In this document: piece after piece, positions 6,415 through 15,539 of the stretch
How positions within the stretch are numbered: position 1 is the first letter of the stretch
Layout of the letters: each line of letters opens with the position of its first letter
Source of the DNA: Joostella atrarenae
GTDB taxonomy: Bacteria > Bacteroidota > Bacteroidia > Flavobacteriales > Flavobacteriaceae
Assembly (NCBI RefSeq): GCF_021764745.1
Contig: NZ_JAETXX010000002.1
Location: 62,001-126,000 of the forward strand
Direction: 5' to 3'
Length of the DNA stretch: 64,000 nucleotides
Translations under genes and position numbers: made by a program
Notes under the pieces: generated by a model
Told to the model about the DNA's origin: nothing
What the model saw: the letters and a program-made list of their open reading frames with translations, nothing else
Database searches by the model: none

Positions 6415-7962
6415 CTACTTCGGACTCAGTACTACATAAGGAATAATAATTTCCTCAAGAGAGATTCCGCCGTGCTGGTATGTGTTTTTAAAGTAGTTTA
6501 CATAATGATTGTAATTGTTAGGGTAAGCGAAGAATAAATCTTCCTTGGCAAAAATAAAAGAACTACTCATGTTAATTGTAGGTAGTTTAATTTCCTTCGG
6601 ATTTTTAACTCCGAGAACCTCTTTGTCTACATAAGAAAGACTCCTTCCTGTTTTGTATCTCAGATTTAAACTTGTATCCCTATCTCCAATTACTTTAGAA
6701 GGTCTCTTTACATTGATAGTCCCGTGATCAGTAGTGATGATGAGCTTGAACCCTAATTGTTGAGCTTGCTGGATAATATCTAATAAAGGTGAGTTTTTAA
6801 ACCAACTTTGAGTTAAAGATCTATATGCTTTATCGTTTGAAGCAAGCTCTTTTACAACTTCCATTTCTGTCTTAGAATGAGACAGCATATCTACAAAGTT
6901 GTATACAACTACAGTTAAGTCGTTGTCTTTTTGAGATTTAAAATTTTGTGCTAATTGTTTTCCTAATTTTAAGTTTGATATTTTATGATACTCCCATTTA
7001 ATATCTAACCCTAATCTTTTAATTTGTGACTCAAGGAAAGCTGCTTCATGTAAGTTTTTACCACCTTCATCTGTATCGTTTTTCCATAATTTTGGATATA
7101 ATTTTTCCATTTCGGAAGGCATTAGCCCTGAAAAAATGGCATTTCTAGCATATTGCGTAGCAGTAGGAAGGATGCTGAAGTAAGGAACTTCTTTATTTTT
7201 TTTGTAGTAATTGGTTACAGTCCCTTCAAAGGTTTTCCATTGGTCATACCTTAAATTATCAATTACAACGAGTAAGGTTGGTTGTTTTTTATCAATCTCT
7301 TTAGCTATTAATTCTTTAAATAATGTATGAGACATTACAGGGCCATCTTCTCCTTGAAACCATTTCGGATAGTTTTTTTCAATGAATTTGCAGAATTGAG
7401 TATTAGCTTCCGTTTTTTGAGATTCTAATATTTCTGTCATCCCCGTGTCTTCAATGTCTTCTAATTCAATTTCCCAATAAATTAATTTCTTATAAAGATC
7501 CACCCATTCATCAATAGAATTAACCATTGTTAAATCCATTGCTATTTTACGAAACTCTTGTTGGTAACTAGAGGTCGTTTTTTCTGAAACGAGTCTAGAA
7601 TGATCTAAATTCTTTTTTAAACTTAAAAGAATCTGATTAGGGTTTACAGGCTTAATTAAGTAATCGGCAATTTTAGCACCAATAGCCTCTTCCATAATAT
7701 CTTCCTCCTCACTTTTGGTAATCATAACAACTGGGAGAGTTGGTTTTAAGCTTTTAATTTCACTTAAAGTCTCTAAGCCTGAGAGACCTGGCATGTTTTC
7801 ATCTAGAAAAACAATATCAAAGTTTTGACCTCTAACTTCTTCTATAGCTTCAGTTCCACTTTGACATGTACTCACTTTATAATTTTTCTTTTCTAGGAAT
7901 AAAATATGCGGTTTTAGAAGTTCAATTTCATCATCTACCCAAAGTATCTTTATATCATTCAT
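6415..7962 (-). CDS. porX: Response regulator with PglZ domain, PorX type
   Basis: A 515-residue two-domain protein. Residues 1-120 form a CheY-like receiver with the acidic pair in WVDDEIE (D10, D11), phospho-acceptor D54 in FLDENMPG and the conserved lysine K104 in LIKPVNP. After a helical linker, residues of roughly 220-515 form a PglZ/alkaline-phosphatase-like domain with LLVVIDNLRYDQW, ITTDHGT and the closing GGISLEEIIIPYVVL. This architecture is PorX, which with the kinase PorY and sigma factor SigP controls the type IX secretion system in Bacteroidota. It starts at the ATG at 7962, 43 nt from the divergent HD-domain gene. Confidence 0.92.
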   Translation of the reverse strand: MNDIKILWVDDEIELLKPHILFLEKKNYKVSTCQSGTEAIEEVRGQNFDIVFLDENMPGLSGLETLSEIKSLKPTLPVVMITKSEEEDIMEEAIGAKIADYLIKPVNPNQILLSLKKNLDHSRLVSEKTTSSYQQEFRKIAMDLTMVNSIDEWVDLYKKLIYWEIELEDIEDTGMTEILESQKTEANTQFCKFIEKNYPKWFQGEDGPVMSHTLFKELIAKEIDKKQPTLLVVIDNLRYDQWKTFEGTVTNYYKKNKEVPYFSILPTATQYARNAIFSGLMPSEMEKLYPKLWKNDTDEGGKNLHEAAFLESQIKRLGLDIKWEYHKISNLKLGKQLAQNFKSQKDNDLTVVVYNFVDMLSHSKTEMEVVKELASNDKAYRSLTQSWFKNSPLLDIIQQAQQLGFKLIITTDHGTINVKRPSKVIGDRDTSLNLRYKTGRSLSYVDKEVLGVKNPKEIKLPTINMSSSFIFAKEDLFFAYPNNYNHYVNYFKNTYQHGGISLEEIIIPYVVLSPK

Positions 7963-8005
7963 TCTATTGATGTATATTTGTACGTAATTTTACAATTCAT
8001 TTAGT

Positions 8006-9229
8006 TTGAACACAGCAAACAAGCTCAAAATATTCAACGATCCAATTTACGGATTTATTACCATCCCTAACGAACAGATTTTTGATTTAATCGAGCATAA
8101 ATATTTTCAGCGATTACGGAGAATTTCCCAAATGGGACTTTCTTACTTGGTATATCCAGGAGCGCATCATACAAGATTCCATCATGCAATTGGTTGTATG
8201 CATTTAATGCAGAAAGCCGTTCAAGTGCTTAGATTTAAAGGTGTTGACATTTCCGAAGAAGAAGGGAATGCTTTGCTAGCGGCCATACTTTTGCATGATA
8301 TTGGTCATGGTCCTTTCTCTCATGCAATGGAGCATAGTATTGTAAATGGAATCTCCCATGAGCATATTTCGCTTCAGTTTATGGAGGAGTTAAATAAAGA
8401 GTTTAACGGAACTTTAACGCTAGCCATCAAAATTTTCAAGGGAGTTTATCATCGAACGTTCATGAATCAGCTAATTTCAGGTCAATTAGATATGGATAGA
8501 GTTGATTATTTGAAGCGCGATAGTTTTTATACAGGTGTTTCTGAAGGAAATATAAATTCCGAACGAATCATCTCTATGTTAAATGTTGTAGATGATAAAT
8601 TAGTAGTAGAAGAAAAAGGGATTTATTCAGTTGAAAAATTTCTTGTTGCCCGCCGATTAATGTACTGGCAGGTGTATCTACATAAAACAAGCTTAGCGGC
8701 AGAGCAGCTGTTAATTAGAATATTACAACGAGCTAAGCAACTTCATCACAATGGAAAATCTCTCCATGCAAGTAGAGCTCTTCAGTTTTTTCTAGATAAT
8801 GAAATAGGAAAATCTGACTTCAATGAAGAAATATTAGAGACCTTTTCTCGTTTGGATGATGTTGATATTTTATCAGCAATGAAAGAATGGCAATTTAGTG
8901 ACGATTTTGTTTTATCTAATTTATGTAAAATATTATTAGAGCGAGACCTTCTTAAAATTAAGATTAAGAAGAATCCGATAAAAGAAGCTAAATTAGCAGA
9001 TCATATTGAAGATTTTATTAATAAATATAACGTAACCGAAGAGGAGGCTAATTACTTTGTTTTTAGTGGTTTAATAGAGAATCAGGCGTATTATGTAGAC
9101 AAGCAAAATATACATATTTTAATGAAGTCTGGAAAGATTGTAGATGTAGCTAAAGCATCCGATCAATTAAACCTTAAAGCCTTATCAAAAACGGTTACAA
9201 AATATTACATGTGCTATCCTAAAAAATAA
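8006..9229 (+). CDS. HD-domain phosphohydrolase
   Basis: A 407-residue protein of the dGTPase-like HD superfamily. The metal-binding set is visible: HTRFHHAIG near residue 53, LLHDIGHGPFSHAMEH (the HD pair) near residue 97-112, and the later Asp in GQLDMDRVDYLKRDS near 160. It probably hydrolyses a nucleotide phosphate, but the substrate is unknown. The start is TTG at 8006 (MNTANKLKIFNDPIYGF); no ATG precedes the conserved DPIYGFI segment, so the rare start codon is well supported. It is divergent from porX and runs into the lpx cluster 30 nt downstream. Confidence 0.85.
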   Translation: MNTANKLKIFNDPIYGFITIPNEQIFDLIEHKYFQRLRRISQMGLSYLVYPGAHHTRFHHAIGCMHLMQKAVQVLRFKGVDISEEEGNALLAAILLHDIGHGPFSHAMEHSIVNGISHEHISLQFMEELNKEFNGTLTLAIKIFKGVYHRTFMNQLISGQLDMDRVDYLKRDSFYTGVSEGNINSERIISMLNVVDDKLVVEEKGIYSVEKFLVARRLMYWQVYLHKTSLAAEQLLIRILQRAKQLHHNGKSLHASRALQFFLDNEIGKSDFNEEILETFSRLDDVDILSAMKEWQFSDDFVLSNLCKILLERDLLKIKIKKNPIKEAKLADHIEDFINKYNVTEEEANYFVFSGLIENQAYYVDKQNIHILMKSGKIVDVAKASDQLNLKALSKTVTKYYMCYPKK

Positions 9230-9244
9230 ATAGTACTTTTTTTA

Positions 9245-9252
9245 TACTTTTG
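9245..9252 (+). promoter_or_regulatory. Weak candidate -7 element before lpxD
   Basis: TACTTTTG matches TAnnTTTG but would start transcription almost at the ATG (9260), implying a nearly leaderless mRNA, and no -33 box is visible. It may be chance. Confidence 0.25.
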
Positions 9253-9259
9253 CGTGGAA

Positions 9260-10273
9260 ATGAAATTTACAGCAACTCAAATAGCAGGAATATTAGAAGG
9301 TGAAATTATAGGCGATCCAGATGTGGAAGTGTCTAAACTTTCTAAAATCGAAGAAGGAACTCAAGGATCGTTAACTTTTTTAGCGAATCCTAAGTATACT
9401 CATTATATATATTCAACAGAAGCATCTGTGGCTATCGTTAATAAAACGTTGGTTTTAGATCATGATGTAAATACAACCTTAATAAAAGTTGACGACGCAT
9501 ATAAGTCGTTTTCTAAATTATTAGAGTATTACAATGAGGTGAAGTTGAATAAAACAGGAATAGAGCAACCTATCTTTTTAGCATCTTCTTCTTCATACGG
9601 AGAAAATGCATATATCGGGGCATTTGCTTATATAGGAGAAAATGTAAAGATTGGAAACAATGTAAAGATTTTTCCAAACGCCTATATCGGAGATAATGTT
9701 ACGATAGGAGATAACGCAATCATTTTTGCTGGCGCTAAGATTTATTCTGAATCTATAGTAGGTAAAAATTGCGTAATCCATAGCGGATGCGTAATTGGAG
9801 CAGATGGATTTGGTTTTTCTCCAGATGATAAAGGAGAATTTCAGAAAGTGCCACAAATAGGAAACGTTATTCTTGAAGATTATGTAGATGTTGGTGCAGG
9901 AACAACTATAGATAGAGCAACTTTAGGATCTACAGTTATTAGAAGAGGTGTAAAACTCGATAATCAGATCCAGATAGCTCATAACGTTGAGATAGGAGAA
10001 AATACTGTTATTGCAGCTCAAACAGGAATTGCAGGGTCTACCAAAATTGGTAAGAACTGTATGATTGGTGGGCAAGTAGGTATTGTTGGGCATATTACAA
10101 TAGGAGATAGAGTTAGAATTCAGGCACAGTCTGGTATCGGAAGAAATGTAAAAGATGACGAAGTTTTACAGGGGTCTCCAGCATTAAATTACGGCGATTA
10201 TAATAAATCGTACGTACACTTTAAGAATTTACCGAAACTTGCAGATAAAATTAATCAACTAGAAAAAAAGTAA
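9260..10273 (+). CDS. lpxD: UDP-3-O-acylglucosamine N-acyltransferase LpxD
   Basis: A 337-residue enzyme of the third step of lipid A synthesis, adding a hydroxyacyl chain to the 2-amino group of UDP-3-O-acylglucosamine. The N-terminal uridine-binding domain (to about 100) is followed by many left-handed beta-helix hexapeptides such as [13 protein letters not shown]. The catalytic histidine lies in [13 protein letters not shown], and [11 protein letters not shown] is the acyl-donor region. I choose ATG 9260 over GTG 9254 because MKFTATQIA is the usual beginning and a TACTTTTG motif (9245-9252) sits immediately upstream. It is first of lpxD, lpxC/fabZ, lpxA and efp, spaced by a few bases. Confidence 0.93.
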   Translation: MKFTATQIAGILEGEIIGDPDVEVSKLSKIEEGTQGSLTFLANPKYTHYIYSTEASVAIVNKTLVLDHDVNTTLIKVDDAYKSFSKLLEYYNEVKLNKTGIEQPIFLASSSSYGENAYIGAFAYIGENVKIGNNVKIFPNAYIGDNVTIGDNAIIFAGAKIYSESIVGKNCVIHSGCVIGADGFGFSPDDKGEFQKVPQIGNVILEDYVDVGAGTTIDRATLGSTVIRRGVKLDNQIQIAHNVEIGENTVIAAQTGIAGSTKIGKNCMIGGQVGIVGHITIGDRVRIQAQSGIGRNVKDDEVLQGSPALNYGDYNKSYVHFKNLPKLADKINQLEKK

Positions 10274-10284
10274 AAGATATAACA

Positions 10285-11700
10285 ATGAGTAATCAGGTTA
10301 TAAAACAGAAAACCATAGCCAAAGAGGTATCCTTAACGGGTGTAGGCTTGCATACTGGAGAAAATGTAATAATGACATTTAAACCGGCTCCAGAAGATCA
10401 CGGATTTGCGTTTAAACGTTTAGATGTAGAAGGAACGCCTATAATAGAAGCAGATGCTAACTATGTTGTGAATACACAACGCGGTACGAATCTAGAGAAA
10501 CAAGGAGTTAAAATTCAGACTTCGGAGCATGTGTTGGCAGCTTTAGTAGGTTTAGGAATAGATAATGTTTTAATTGAATTAAATGCACCTGAACCTCCAA
10601 TAATGGATGGATCTTCTAAGTACTTTATAGAAGCGTTAAAAGAAGCTGGAATTGTAGAACAAGAAGCAGATCGTGATGAGTTTATAGTTACTGAAGTTAT
10701 TTCTTACATTGACGAAAAATCAGGAAGTGAAATAACAATTGTTCCTTCTGAAGAATACCAAGTAACGGCAATGGTGGATTTTGGAACTAAGGTTTTAGGA
10801 ACTCAGAATGCAACATTGACTAACTTAGAGCAGTTTGAAGATGAGATTGCAGATTCTAGAACTTTTAGTTTTTTACATGAAATTGAAACATTATTAGAGC
10901 ATGGCCTAATTAAAGGAGGTGACCTTAATAATGCTATTGTTTATGTAGATAAAGAGCTGTCTAAAGAAACAATGGAAAAGCTAAAAGTAGCTTTTAATAA
11001 AGATTCTATTTCTGTTAAGCCAAACGGAATATTAGATAATTTAACGCTTCATCATCCAAACGAGGCAGCAAGACATAAGTTATTAGATGTTATTGGAGAT
11101 CTTGCATTAGTAGGAACTAGAATTAGAGGAAAAGTTTTTGCAAATAAACCTGGGCATTATGTAAATACTCAGTTTGCAAAGAAACTTTCTAAAATTATAA
11201 AAGCAGAGAAAAGAAATAAAGCTCCAAAGTACGATCCAAGTATTCCACCATTAATGGATGTGAATCAGATAATGAAAATGTTGCCACATAGACCACCATT
11301 TTTATTAGTAGATCGTATTTTAGAATTATCAGATACACATGTTGTGGGAATGAAAAATGTGACTATGAATGAACCTTTCTTCGTAGGACATTTTCCTGGA
11401 GCACCTATTATGCCGGGGGTTTTACAAGTAGAAGCCATGGCGCAGACTGGAGGGATCTTAGTACTTAATACAGTTCCAGATCCAGAGAATTACCTTACAT
11501 TTTTCATGAAAATGGATAATGTTAAGTTTAAAAGACAAGTACAGCCAGGAGATACATTGGTTTTCAAAATGGAATTGATATCTCCTATCCGTAGAGGGAT
11601 TTGCCATATGAAAGCGCATGCTTATGTTAATGGTCAGCTTGCAACAGAAGCAGAGCTAATGGCTCAAATCGTAAAAGTTAAAGAAACAGACAAGAAATGA
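10285..11700 (+). CDS. Bifunctional LpxC deacetylase / FabZ dehydratase
   Basis: A 471-residue fusion. Residues 1 to about 310 are LpxC, the zinc deacetylase that commits UDP-acyl-GlcNAc to lipid A; zinc and active-site motifs include LHTGE (22-26), SEHVLAA (80-86) and HHPNEAARHKLLD with the two further metal ligands. Residues of about 325-471 are FabZ, the 3-hydroxyacyl-ACP dehydratase, with LPHRPPFLLVDRI, the catalytic His of GHFPGAPIMPGV and the Glu of QVEAMAQ. The fusion is characteristic of Bacteroidota and ties the competing uses of hydroxyacyl-ACP to one polypeptide. It overlaps lpxA by 4 nt (ATGA), indicating translational coupling. Confidence 0.95.
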   Translation: MSNQVIKQKTIAKEVSLTGVGLHTGENVIMTFKPAPEDHGFAFKRLDVEGTPIIEADANYVVNTQRGTNLEKQGVKIQTSEHVLAALVGLGIDNVLIELNAPEPPIMDGSSKYFIEALKEAGIVEQEADRDEFIVTEVISYIDEKSGSEITIVPSEEYQVTAMVDFGTKVLGTQNATLTNLEQFEDEIADSRTFSFLHEIETLLEHGLIKGGDLNNAIVYVDKELSKETMEKLKVAFNKDSISVKPNGILDNLTLHHPNEAARHKLLDVIGDLALVGTRIRGKVFANKPGHYVNTQFAKKLSKIIKAEKRNKAPKYDPSIPPLMDVNQIMKMLPHRPPFLLVDRILELSDTHVVGMKNVTMNEPFFVGHFPGAPIMPGVLQVEAMAQTGGILVLNTVPDPENYLTFFMKMDNVKFKRQVQPGDTLVFKMELISPIRRGICHMKAHAYVNGQLATEAELMAQIVKVKETDKK

Positions 11701-12491
11701 ATCAGCCACTAGCATATGTGCATCCAGGAGCGAAAATCGCTAAAAATGTAGTGATAGAGCCTTTTGCTACTATTAATAATAATGTAGTAATTGGAGAGGG
11801 CACTTGGATAGGAAGTAACGTTACCATTATGGAAGGGGCTCGAATTGGGAAAAATTGTAATATTTTTCCTGGTGCTGTAATTTCAGCAGTTCCCCAAGAC
11901 ATAAAATATAACGACGAAGATACCATCACCCAAATTGGAGATAACACAACTATTAGAGAATGTGTTACCATTAATAGAGGGACTACCGATAGAATGAAAA
12001 CTGTAATCGGAAAAAATTGTTGGATTATGGCATATAGCCATATTGCTCACGATTGTATTGTTGGAGATTACTGTATTTTCTCAAACAATAGTACTCTTGC
12101 AGGGCATATTACTGTTGGAGACTATGTAGTTCTTGCAGGAATGACAGCTGTGCATCAGTTTTGTTCTATTGGAAATCACGCTTTTGTAACTGGTGGTTCA
12201 TTAGTACGTAAAGATGTTCCTCCATACGCTAAAGCAGCGAGAGAACCTTTATCTTACGTAGGGATTAATTCAGTAGGATTACGCAGAAGAGGGTATTCAA
12301 CAGAGAAAATTAGAGAAATACAAGATATTTACCGAATATTATACCAAAAGAATTACAATAATTCTCAAGCTGTAGAAATTATCGAAGCAGAAATGGAAGC
12401 CACTCCAGAGCGTGACGAGATTCTTCAGTTTATCAAAGATTCTCAACGTGGAATCATGAAAGGGTATTTTAGTTCAAATTCAAATCATTAA
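11697..12491 (+). CDS. lpxA: Acyl-ACP:UDP-GlcNAc O-acyltransferase LpxA
   Basis: A 264-residue left-handed beta-helix acyltransferase catalysing the first step of lipid A synthesis. Hexapeptide repeats run from residue 7 (YVHPGAKIAKNVVIEPFA) to about 190. Family motifs include TIRECVTINRGT, the catalytic His in MAYSHIAHDCIVG, and GMTAVHQFCSIG, followed by the alpha-helical C-terminal domain. The start codon overlaps the upstream stop by 4 nt, and efp follows after 9 nt. Length is the family norm. Confidence 0.95.
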   Translation: MNQPLAYVHPGAKIAKNVVIEPFATINNNVVIGEGTWIGSNVTIMEGARIGKNCNIFPGAVISAVPQDIKYNDEDTITQIGDNTTIRECVTINRGTTDRMKTVIGKNCWIMAYSHIAHDCIVGDYCIFSNNSTLAGHITVGDYVVLAGMTAVHQFCSIGNHAFVTGGSLVRKDVPPYAKAAREPLSYVGINSVGLRRRGYSTEKIREIQDIYRILYQKNYNNSQAVEIIEAEMEATPERDEILQFIKDSQRGIMKGYFSSNSNH

Positions 12492-12500
12492 AATAAAATT

Positions 12501-13067
12501 ATGGCATCTACATCAGATATTAGAAAAGGATTATGTATAAGATATAATCACGATATATATAAAATCATTGAGTTTTTACACGTAAAGCCAGGAAAAGGAC
12601 CTGCTTTTGTTAGAACAAAATTAAGAAGTGTTACTTCAGGAAAAGTATTAGATAATACATTTTCAGCAGGACATAAAATTGAAGATGTTCGTGTAGAAAC
12701 AAGATCTTATCAGTTTTTATATCCAGAAGGAGATACGTTTCATTTTATGAATACAGATGATTACAATCAAATCACTATTCAGAAAACAGCAATAGACAAT
12801 CCAGATCTTTTAAAAGAAGGAGAAGTAGTTACGATATTATTTAATACAGAAGATAGCATGCCACTTTCTGTAGATTTACCAGCACATGTTGTTTTAGAAA
12901 TAACACATACAGAGCCTGGAGTAAAAGGTAATACAGCTACCAATGCAACAAAACCTGCAACAGTAGAAACTGGGGCAACGATAAATGTTCCTTTGTTTAT
13001 TAATGAAGGAGATAAGATAAAAATTGATACTGATAAAGGTGCTTATATGGAGCGCTATAAAGGATAA
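12501..13067 (+). CDS. efp: Elongation factor P
   Basis: A 188-residue translation factor that relieves ribosome stalling at proline stretches. The KOW-like N-terminal domain carries the tip loop HVKPGKGPAFVRTKLR (about residues 28-43), whose lysine in PGKG is the site modified in many species. OB domains follow, with LPAHVVLEI and the C-terminal GDKIKIDTDKGAYMER. It is embedded in the lipid A cluster 9 nt after lpxA, an order typical of this group, and is probably co-transcribed. Confidence 0.95.
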   Translation: MASTSDIRKGLCIRYNHDIYKIIEFLHVKPGKGPAFVRTKLRSVTSGKVLDNTFSAGHKIEDVRVETRSYQFLYPEGDTFHFMNTDDYNQITIQKTAIDNPDLLKEGEVVTILFNTEDSMPLSVDLPAHVVLEITHTEPGVKGNTATNATKPATVETGATINVPLFINEGDKIKIDTDKGAYMERYKG

Positions 13068-13128
13068 GTTTTTATAATATTTTTTTTAATCATATTTTGT
13101 TGATTTTAGTATATCAGAATAGTTTACG

Positions 13129-14058
13129 ATGAAGTTTCCTCAAAAGCATACCTTAAAGCAAATAGCAACTATCTTAAGTTGTGATTATGTTGGTCCTGAT
13201 GATTTTCCTATAACAGGAATGAATGAAATACATGTGGTAGAGCCAGGTGATATTGTTTTTGTTGACCATCCTAAATATTATGATAAGGCGCTAGAATCTG
13301 CCGCTACCGTAGTTCTTATAAATAAAGAGGTTGAATGTCCGCCAAATAAGGGATTGTTAATTTCTGACGATCCATTTAGAGATTTTAATACGTTAACAGC
13401 TTTTTTTAAGCCTTTTGAGAAGGCTACAGCTACCATTGCTGCTTCAGCAAAAATAGGAGAGGGAACGGTTGTACAGCCAGGAGCTTTTATTGGTAATAAT
13501 GTAGTCATCGGAAAAAATTGTTTGATTCATTCTAACGTTAGTATTTACGACAATTGTATTCTTGGGGATAATATCACTATTCATGCTGGAACTGTTTTAG
13601 GAGCAGATGCTTTTTATTATAAAAATAGACCAGAAGGATTTGATAAATTATTGTCTGGAGGACGTGTAGTTTTAGAAGATAATGTAGATTTAGGAGCTCT
13701 TTGTACAATAGATAGAGGAGTTACTGGAGACACTTTAATAAAAGAAGGCACGAAGATAGATAATCAGGTGCAAATTGGACATGATACTGTTATAGGTAAA
13801 AAATGTTTAATAGCCTCACAAGTAGGAATTGCTGGTTGTGTAATTATTGAAGATGAAGTGACCATCTGGGGGCAAGTGGGAATTGCTAGTGCAATTACAA
13901 TAGGATCTAAGGCAGTTTTATTGGCACAGTCTGGTATTAGTAAATCTTTGGAGCCTAACAAAGCGTATTTTGGTTACCCTGCTGAAGAAGCAAGGAAGAA
14001 ATATAAAGAATTGGCATCGATACGAATGATACCATCAATTATTGAAAAATTACGATAG
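13129..14058 (+). CDS. Second LpxD-like N-acyltransferase
   Basis: A 309-residue paralog of the LpxD 3 kb upstream. It keeps the same plan: an N-terminal domain (to about 95), then hexapeptide repeats ([22 protein letters not shown]), the [17 protein letters not shown] donor loop in place of [11 protein letters not shown], and the catalytic-type His in [13 protein letters not shown]. The altered donor loop suggests different acyl-chain or substrate preference; it may act on a related sugar. The N-terminus ([20 protein letters not shown]) aligns with LpxD. It follows efp by 61 nt. The annotation is family-level only. Confidence 0.8.
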   Translation: MKFPQKHTLKQIATILSCDYVGPDDFPITGMNEIHVVEPGDIVFVDHPKYYDKALESAATVVLINKEVECPPNKGLLISDDPFRDFNTLTAFFKPFEKATATIAASAKIGEGTVVQPGAFIGNNVVIGKNCLIHSNVSIYDNCILGDNITIHAGTVLGADAFYYKNRPEGFDKLLSGGRVVLEDNVDLGALCTIDRGVTGDTLIKEGTKIDNQVQIGHDTVIGKKCLIASQVGIAGCVIIEDEVTIWGQVGIASAITIGSKAVLLAQSGISKSLEPNKAYFGYPAEEARKKYKELASIRMIPSIIEKLR

Positions 14059-14062
14059 AGAT

Positions 14063-14482
14063 ATGGGACAGTCAATAAAAAAGATTGCAAAAGATTTTTA
14101 CGAACTTGAGCCTATTAAAAATAGAGCTATTTTAATGGATTACCTCCATGATGATTGTGAGCTTTATTGGAATAGTAGCAAAGGTTTTACTAAATTAAAC
14201 AAGGAAGAACTTGTTGCTTTGGCCTCAAATATGGAAAATGCATATCATTCTGTAAGAACAGAGATAAGTCATTTGTTAAAAGATGGGAATAGTGTTACGG
14301 TACGTTATACCTATCATGTAAAAACAATTGAAAATCCAGATGAAGAGCAGCCATTAGCTCATTTTATAACTATATGGGAGTTTAAAGATGATAAACTTTA
14401 CAAAGGGTATGAGATTAGTCAGCTTGCTGATGACAACCCCGTAAACTTAAATTCTTTTATTCCAACAAGTCAAAAAAATTAA
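14063..14482 (+). CDS. NTF2-like / SnoaL-fold protein
   Basis: A 139-residue single-domain protein whose pattern fits the NTF2-like cone fold: helical start, DYLHDDCELYWNSSKGF, AYHSVRTEISHLLKDGNSVTVRYTYHVKT, and the IWEFKDDKLYKGYEISQ end. These proteins bind small molecules or catalyse simple reactions, and no specific substrate can be read here. I start it at the ATG at 14063; the longer TTG frame at 14042 would overlap the upstream gene. It is probably the last gene of the lpx-efp transcript. Confidence 0.7.
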   Translation: MGQSIKKIAKDFYELEPIKNRAILMDYLHDDCELYWNSSKGFTKLNKEELVALASNMENAYHSVRTEISHLLKDGNSVTVRYTYHVKTIENPDEEQPLAHFITIWEFKDDKLYKGYEISQLADDNPVNLNSFIPTSQKN

Positions 14483-14541
14483 CATAAGTAAAATAATTAT
14501 TTATTTTTTGAAGTAGATTTCTTAAATCGTATTCAAAAAAC

Positions 14542-14549
14542 TATTTTTG
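14542..14549 (+). promoter_or_regulatory. Candidate -7 element of sucD
   Basis: TATTTTTG matches TAnnTTTG, with 27 nt between it and the sucD ATG (leader about 22 nt). No -33 TTG at the standard distance. Confidence 0.4.
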
Positions 14550-14576
14550 TATAGCTTTAAATAAAATATAACCCTA

Positions 14577-15449
14577 ATGAGTGTATTAGTAAATAAAGAT
14601 TCTAAAATAATAGTACAAGGATTTACAGGTAGTGAAGGAACTTTTCATGCCGAACAAATGATTGAATATGGTACCAACCTAGTTGGTGGTGTAACTCCAG
14701 GAAAAGGAGGTCAAGAGCATTTGGGTAAACCAGTTTTTAATACTGTTAAGGAAGCGGTAGATAAAGTAGCTGCAGATGTATCAATCATTTTTGTTCCGCC
14801 AGCTTTTGCTGCTGATGCAATAATGGAAGCTGCTAATGCAGGTATCAAAGTTATAATTACTATCACGGAAGGTATTCCTGTAGCAGATATGATCAAAGCT
14901 TCAGACTATATTAAAGATATAGATTGTAGACTAATCGGGCCTAACTGTCCAGGTGTAATTACACCAGGTGAAGCTAAAGTTGGTATTATGCCAGGTTTTG
15001 TATTCAGTAAAGGTAAAGTAGGAATTGTTTCTAAATCTGGAACGCTTACGTATGAGGCTGCAGATCAAGTTGTAAAACAAGGTCTTGGTATCACAACTGC
15101 AATTGGAATTGGAGGAGATCCAATTATCGGAACTACAACTAAAGAAGCTGTAGAATTGTTAATGAACGACCCTGAAACAGAATGTATTGTTATGATCGGG
15201 GAAATTGGAGGTCAACTGGAAGCAGATGCTGCTCGTTGGGTGAAAGAAGACGGAAATAGAAAACCAGTAATAGGATTCATCGCGGGAGAAACTGCACCTA
15301 AAGGTAGAACTATGGGTCATGCAGGAGCTATTGTTGGTGGTGATGATGATACTGCTGAAGCAAAGAAACGTATTATGGGAGAATGTGGAATCCACGTTGT
15401 AGATTCTCCTGCTGAAATAGGTAAAAAAGTAGCTGAAGTTATGGGCTAA
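14577..15449 (+). CDS. sucD: Succinyl-CoA synthetase alpha subunit
   Basis: A 290-residue TCA-cycle subunit that binds CoA and carries the phosphohistidine. The CoA-binding Rossmann opening [20 protein letters not shown] is at 13-32, the family signature [10 protein letters not shown] about 152-161, and the active His is residue 248 in [11 protein letters not shown]. The beta subunit gene sucC is not in the window, so the two subunits are encoded apart, as is common in Flavobacteriia. It has its own upstream -7 element and a strong downstream hairpin, so it is probably monocistronic. Confidence 0.95.
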   Translation: MSVLVNKDSKIIVQGFTGSEGTFHAEQMIEYGTNLVGGVTPGKGGQEHLGKPVFNTVKEAVDKVAADVSIIFVPPAFAADAIMEAANAGIKVIITITEGIPVADMIKASDYIKDIDCRLIGPNCPGVITPGEAKVGIMPGFVFSKGKVGIVSKSGTLTYEAADQVVKQGLGITTAIGIGGDPIIGTTTKEAVELLMNDPETECIVMIGEIGGQLEADAARWVKEDGNRKPVIGFIAGETAPKGRTMGHAGAIVGGDDDTAEAKKRIMGECGIHVVDSPAEIGKKVAEVMG

Positions 15450-15482
15450 ATAGCTCATATATAAAATATTATCTATATATTT

Positions 15483-15520
15483 ATCCATCCCCTGATTTAT
15501 TTAGGGGATGGATTTTTTTT
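15483..15520 (+). terminator. Terminator of sucD
   Basis: ATCCATCCCCT (15483-15493) pairs with AGGGGATGGAT (15503-15513), 11 bp with a 9-nt loop, followed by eight or more T. Confidence 0.9.
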
Positions 15521-15539
15521 TAACCAAACTATTTAAAAT

